Part shown: positions 48,472 to 50,273 of the stretch, piece by piece | How positions within the stretch are numbered: position 1 is the first letter of the stretch | Layout: each line of letters opens with the position of its first letter | Assembly (NCBI RefSeq): GCF_951230155.1 | Contig: NZ_CATNVD010000025.1 | Location: forward strand, 1-50,273 | From: Parablautia sp. Marseille-Q6255 | Lineage (GTDB): Bacteria; Bacillota; Clostridia; Lachnospirales; Lachnospiraceae | Reading direction: 5' to 3' | DNA length: 50,273 bases | Notes under the pieces: model-generated | The model's input: only the letters and a program-made list of their open reading frames with translations | Told to the model about the DNA's origin: nothing | Database searches by the model: none | Made by a program: the position numbers and the translations under genes

Positions 48472-50177
48472 GTATCTTTCGTATTTTTGTAGACGGTCAG
48501 CTTTTCTATCATCCACAGTTATCTCAGCTTGCTATCACAGAAGCAAAGCTGTCTGAAGATGCCGAAAACATCGACAGTCTGACACTGTCTGCTCCCTTTA
48601 ATCATCCGTATTTGAATTCTATCTGGCCGATGGCTTCTACCATCGTTTGCAAAAAAGGCGATGCAACGGTCTTTGAAGGACGTGCCTTAAACGATGGCAG
48701 TGATTTTTATAATACACACACTTGGACCTGTGAATCGGCTCTGGCATATCTCAAGGATAGCCAGCAGCCACCTTTCTCCTATAAAGGACCCCTCAAAGGT
48801 CTGTTGGAATATTTTCTATCTGTCCACAATAAGGCAGTCGAAGAAAAGAAGCGTTTCAAGCTAGGAAATATTACAGTCACGGATAACAATGACTATATCA
48901 GTTATAGCAATTCCGAATATTCCTGCACGCTGGATGCCATCAAAAGCAAGCTGATCAATACACATGGTGGTTATTTAATGGTCCGTTATACGGATGCCGG
49001 GAAAGTTTTGGATTATCTTGCTGAATTTAATGAACGCTCCATTCAATCTGTAGAATACGGAAAGAATCTGTTGGATGCCAAAATATCTCGCGACCATACT
49101 GAGCGCATTACAGCTTTTATCCCACTTGGAGCAAAGAAAAAGACAACCGATGAAGAAGGAAATGAAGTCGAATCCGATGAACGTGTTGATATCACTTCTG
49201 TAAACGATGGGCTAAATTATATATTTGATGAAACTGCTGTAAAAGAAATCGGCTGGATCTGGACCACAGAAGTCTGGGATGATGTCACGCTTCCGAGCAA
49301 CCTTCTCCGTAAAGCAAAGGCCCGTCTTGCAGAGCTTATTGCCGGTATCACCAGTATGGAACTGACCATTGTGGATGAATCAGACACCGGTGCCGATATT
49401 GGAAGCATTCATGCCAGACAGTTTGTGAACTGCTCATCTCCGCCTCATGGCATTGATGGACGCTATGCCTGCATGAGTAAGACCGTAGATTACTTAAATC
49501 CGTCTGGAAACACCATAACCATTGGAGCCAGCGGCATCAAGCTGACTTCCCTATCGGCCAAACAGAATGAAAATATCACTGAACTCACCGATGACTTGAT
49601 TGGAAAAACCGCAGAAATACAAAGTGCGATAGCAAAGGCGGATGCCGCAGAAGCTACAGCCAAAGATGCGAAGGAAGCAACTGACACAGTAATTGATGAT
49701 GTTACTGCGTTACAGGAAAGCGTACGCGAGTGTTACTCAGAAATCTCCAAAACTTCAGAAGAAATCAGTCTAACCGTGCGAGAAGAATACATCTCACGCT
49801 CAGAAATGGCAACTATCCAGCAGGATTTTCAATCCACGATTACGCAAAACAGTAGTGAGATCCGCATGGATTTCTCTGCTGTCACAGATGAACTGAAGGA
49901 CAATATCGCAACTAATCAGGAGCTCCTTGAAGAATATATACGCTTTAAAGGAGCTCTTATTGAGCTTGGTAAAGTAGGAAATGCTTTCACTGCTGAGCTC
50001 TCAAACAATGAACTGGCCTTCAAAGAAAATGGTCAGAAAATCGCCTACATCTCCAACAACAGCTTAGTTATTACCAATGCAGAGATTCGTAACAAGCTGT
50101 CCCTTGGCAATAAGACCAGAGGATGGTTTGACTTTATTCCAAGAAATGGTCCTATGTCAAGAAAAAGTACAAATTAA
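48468..50177 (+). CDS. phage tail spike / tail endopeptidase-like protein (Tal), 569 aa
   Basis: Tail-tip protein that contacts the host. The N-terminal baseplate-hub domain (FRIFVDGQLFYHPQLSQLAI; SLTLSAPFNHPYLNSIWPMA in pieces) and following LGNITVTDNNDYISYSNSEY SCTLDAIKSKL match prophage tail (PF06605-like) proteins. Residues about 370-470 are a coiled coil, and the C-terminus ends with LSLGNKTRGWFDFIPRNG and a short basic tail. It is shorter than many tail lysins and has no visible peptidase motif. Start overlaps the Dit stop by four bases. No lysis genes follow within the window. Confidence 0.85.
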   Translation: MSIFRIFVDGQLFYHPQLSQLAITEAKLSEDAENIDSLTLSAPFNHPYLNSIWPMASTIVCKKGDATVFEGRALNDGSDFYNTHTWTCESALAYLKDSQQPPFSYKGPLKGLLEYFLSVHNKAVEEKKRFKLGNITVTDNNDYISYSNSEYSCTLDAIKSKLINTHGGYLMVRYTDAGKVLDYLAEFNERSIQSVEYGKNLLDAKISRDHTERITAFIPLGAKKKTTDEEGNEVESDERVDITSVNDGLNYIFDETAVKEIGWIWTTEVWDDVTLPSNLLRKAKARLAELIAGITSMELTIVDESDTGADIGSIHARQFVNCSSPPHGIDGRYACMSKTVDYLNPSGNTITIGASGIKLTSLSAKQNENITELTDDLIGKTAEIQSAIAKADAAEATAKDAKEATDTVIDDVTALQESVRECYSEISKTSEEISLTVREEYISRSEMATIQQDFQSTITQNSSEIRMDFSAVTDELKDNIATNQELLEEYIRFKGALIELGKVGNAFTAELSNNELAFKENGQKIAYISNNSLVITNAEIRNKLSLGNKTRGWFDFIPRNGPMSRKSTN

Positions 50178-50209
50178 ATGTAACCAATTTTCTCTGTTCT
50201 GAGCGAAGT

Positions 50210-50273
50210 TTAACTTGCTATTTTTATTGCATTCTCCTCGATGTTTTCAAGATATTGTTCCTCATATTCATTT
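50210..50273 (-). CDS. C-terminal end of a possible minus-strand gene running off the right edge
   Basis: Twenty codons are open from the edge to TAA at 50210-50212, encoding NEYEEQYLENIEENAIKIAS. The acidic helical character looks coding. If real, a gene points back towards the tail genes here, so the phage late operon would be interrupted or end at this place. Too short to identify. Confidence 0.3.
   Translation of the reverse strand, partial: NEYEEQYLENIEENAIKIAS

Noticed and set aside
50208-50232. Third copy of the promoter-like block (AACTTGCTATT)
   Set aside because: Only about 11 bases match the blocks at 34760 and 35771, which is within chance for AT-rich DNA.
1-50273. tRNA, rRNA genes or a complete insertion sequence
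   Set aside because: No cloverleaf, rRNA-conserved stretch or transposase gene was recognised on either strand when reading through the window.

Overview
The window looks like chromosomal DNA of a gut Clostridia (probably Lachnospiraceae-type Firmicutes): moderate-to-low GC, strong AAGGAGG ribosome binding sites, TATAAT promoters, and gene families (DUF2800/DUF2815/DUF1492/DUF4314 phage genes, FtsX permease with its own two-component system, RhuM and ABC-3C defence genes) typical of that group. This assignment rests on remembered families, not on a database search.

Left part (1 to about 7.2 kb). The start codon of a minus-strand gene lies at the very edge. It is followed by a hairpin-rich stretch and two decayed minus-strand genes (one a TfoX N-terminal-domain pseudogene with a frameshift). 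Next is a complete minus-strand four-gene unit, response regulator, histidine kinase, ABC ATPase and FtsX-type permease, of the kind that senses and exports peptide antibiotics or envelope-active compounds. A small XRE gene and about 600 bases of remnant sequence with a promoter, palindrome and terminators close this part.

Defence island (7.2 to 21.0 kb, almost all minus strand). Reading in the transcription direction: an ABC-three-component-like set (C-terminal-domain protein, winged-helix middle component, Rad50-like ATPase with a CxxC hook), an XRE regulator, type I hsdM, a PIN-fold nuclease, hsdS (first half), hsdR, a DUF262/DUF1524 (GmrSD-like) protein and RhuM. One good promoter at 21151-21179 could serve the whole run. 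The second half of hsdS lies inverted between hsdR and the first half, bounded by 15-bp perfect inverted repeats placed so that inversion restores a full-length in-frame specificity subunit: an ON/OFF DNA inversion switch currently in the split state.

Prophage (21.2 to 50.2 kb, plus strand). A structured leader RNA with mutually exclusive terminator and anti-terminator helices precedes a phage sigma-like factor. Then come replication genes (DUF2800, DUF2815, family A DNA polymerase, DUF4406, P4-type primase-helicase, VRR-NUC, SNF2 helicase), the DUF1492 late regulator, HNH nuclease, small terminase, ParB-methyltransferase fusion, small hypothetical genes headed by a duplicated promoter-like block, large terminase, an inserted toxin-antitoxin pair, portal, ClpP-like protease, HK97-fold capsid, head-tail connectors, tail tube, chaperones with a canonical A_AAA_AAC frameshift site, tape measure, distal tail protein and tail-spike protein. 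No integrase, holin, endolysin, tRNA, rRNA or CRISPR array was seen; the element probably continues beyond the right edge.

Most notable: the hsdS inversion switch, the co-directional defence operon with an embedded PIN nuclease carrying an apparent premature stop, the RNA switch before the sigma gene with related leader motifs elsewhere in the phage, and the repeated promoter block.
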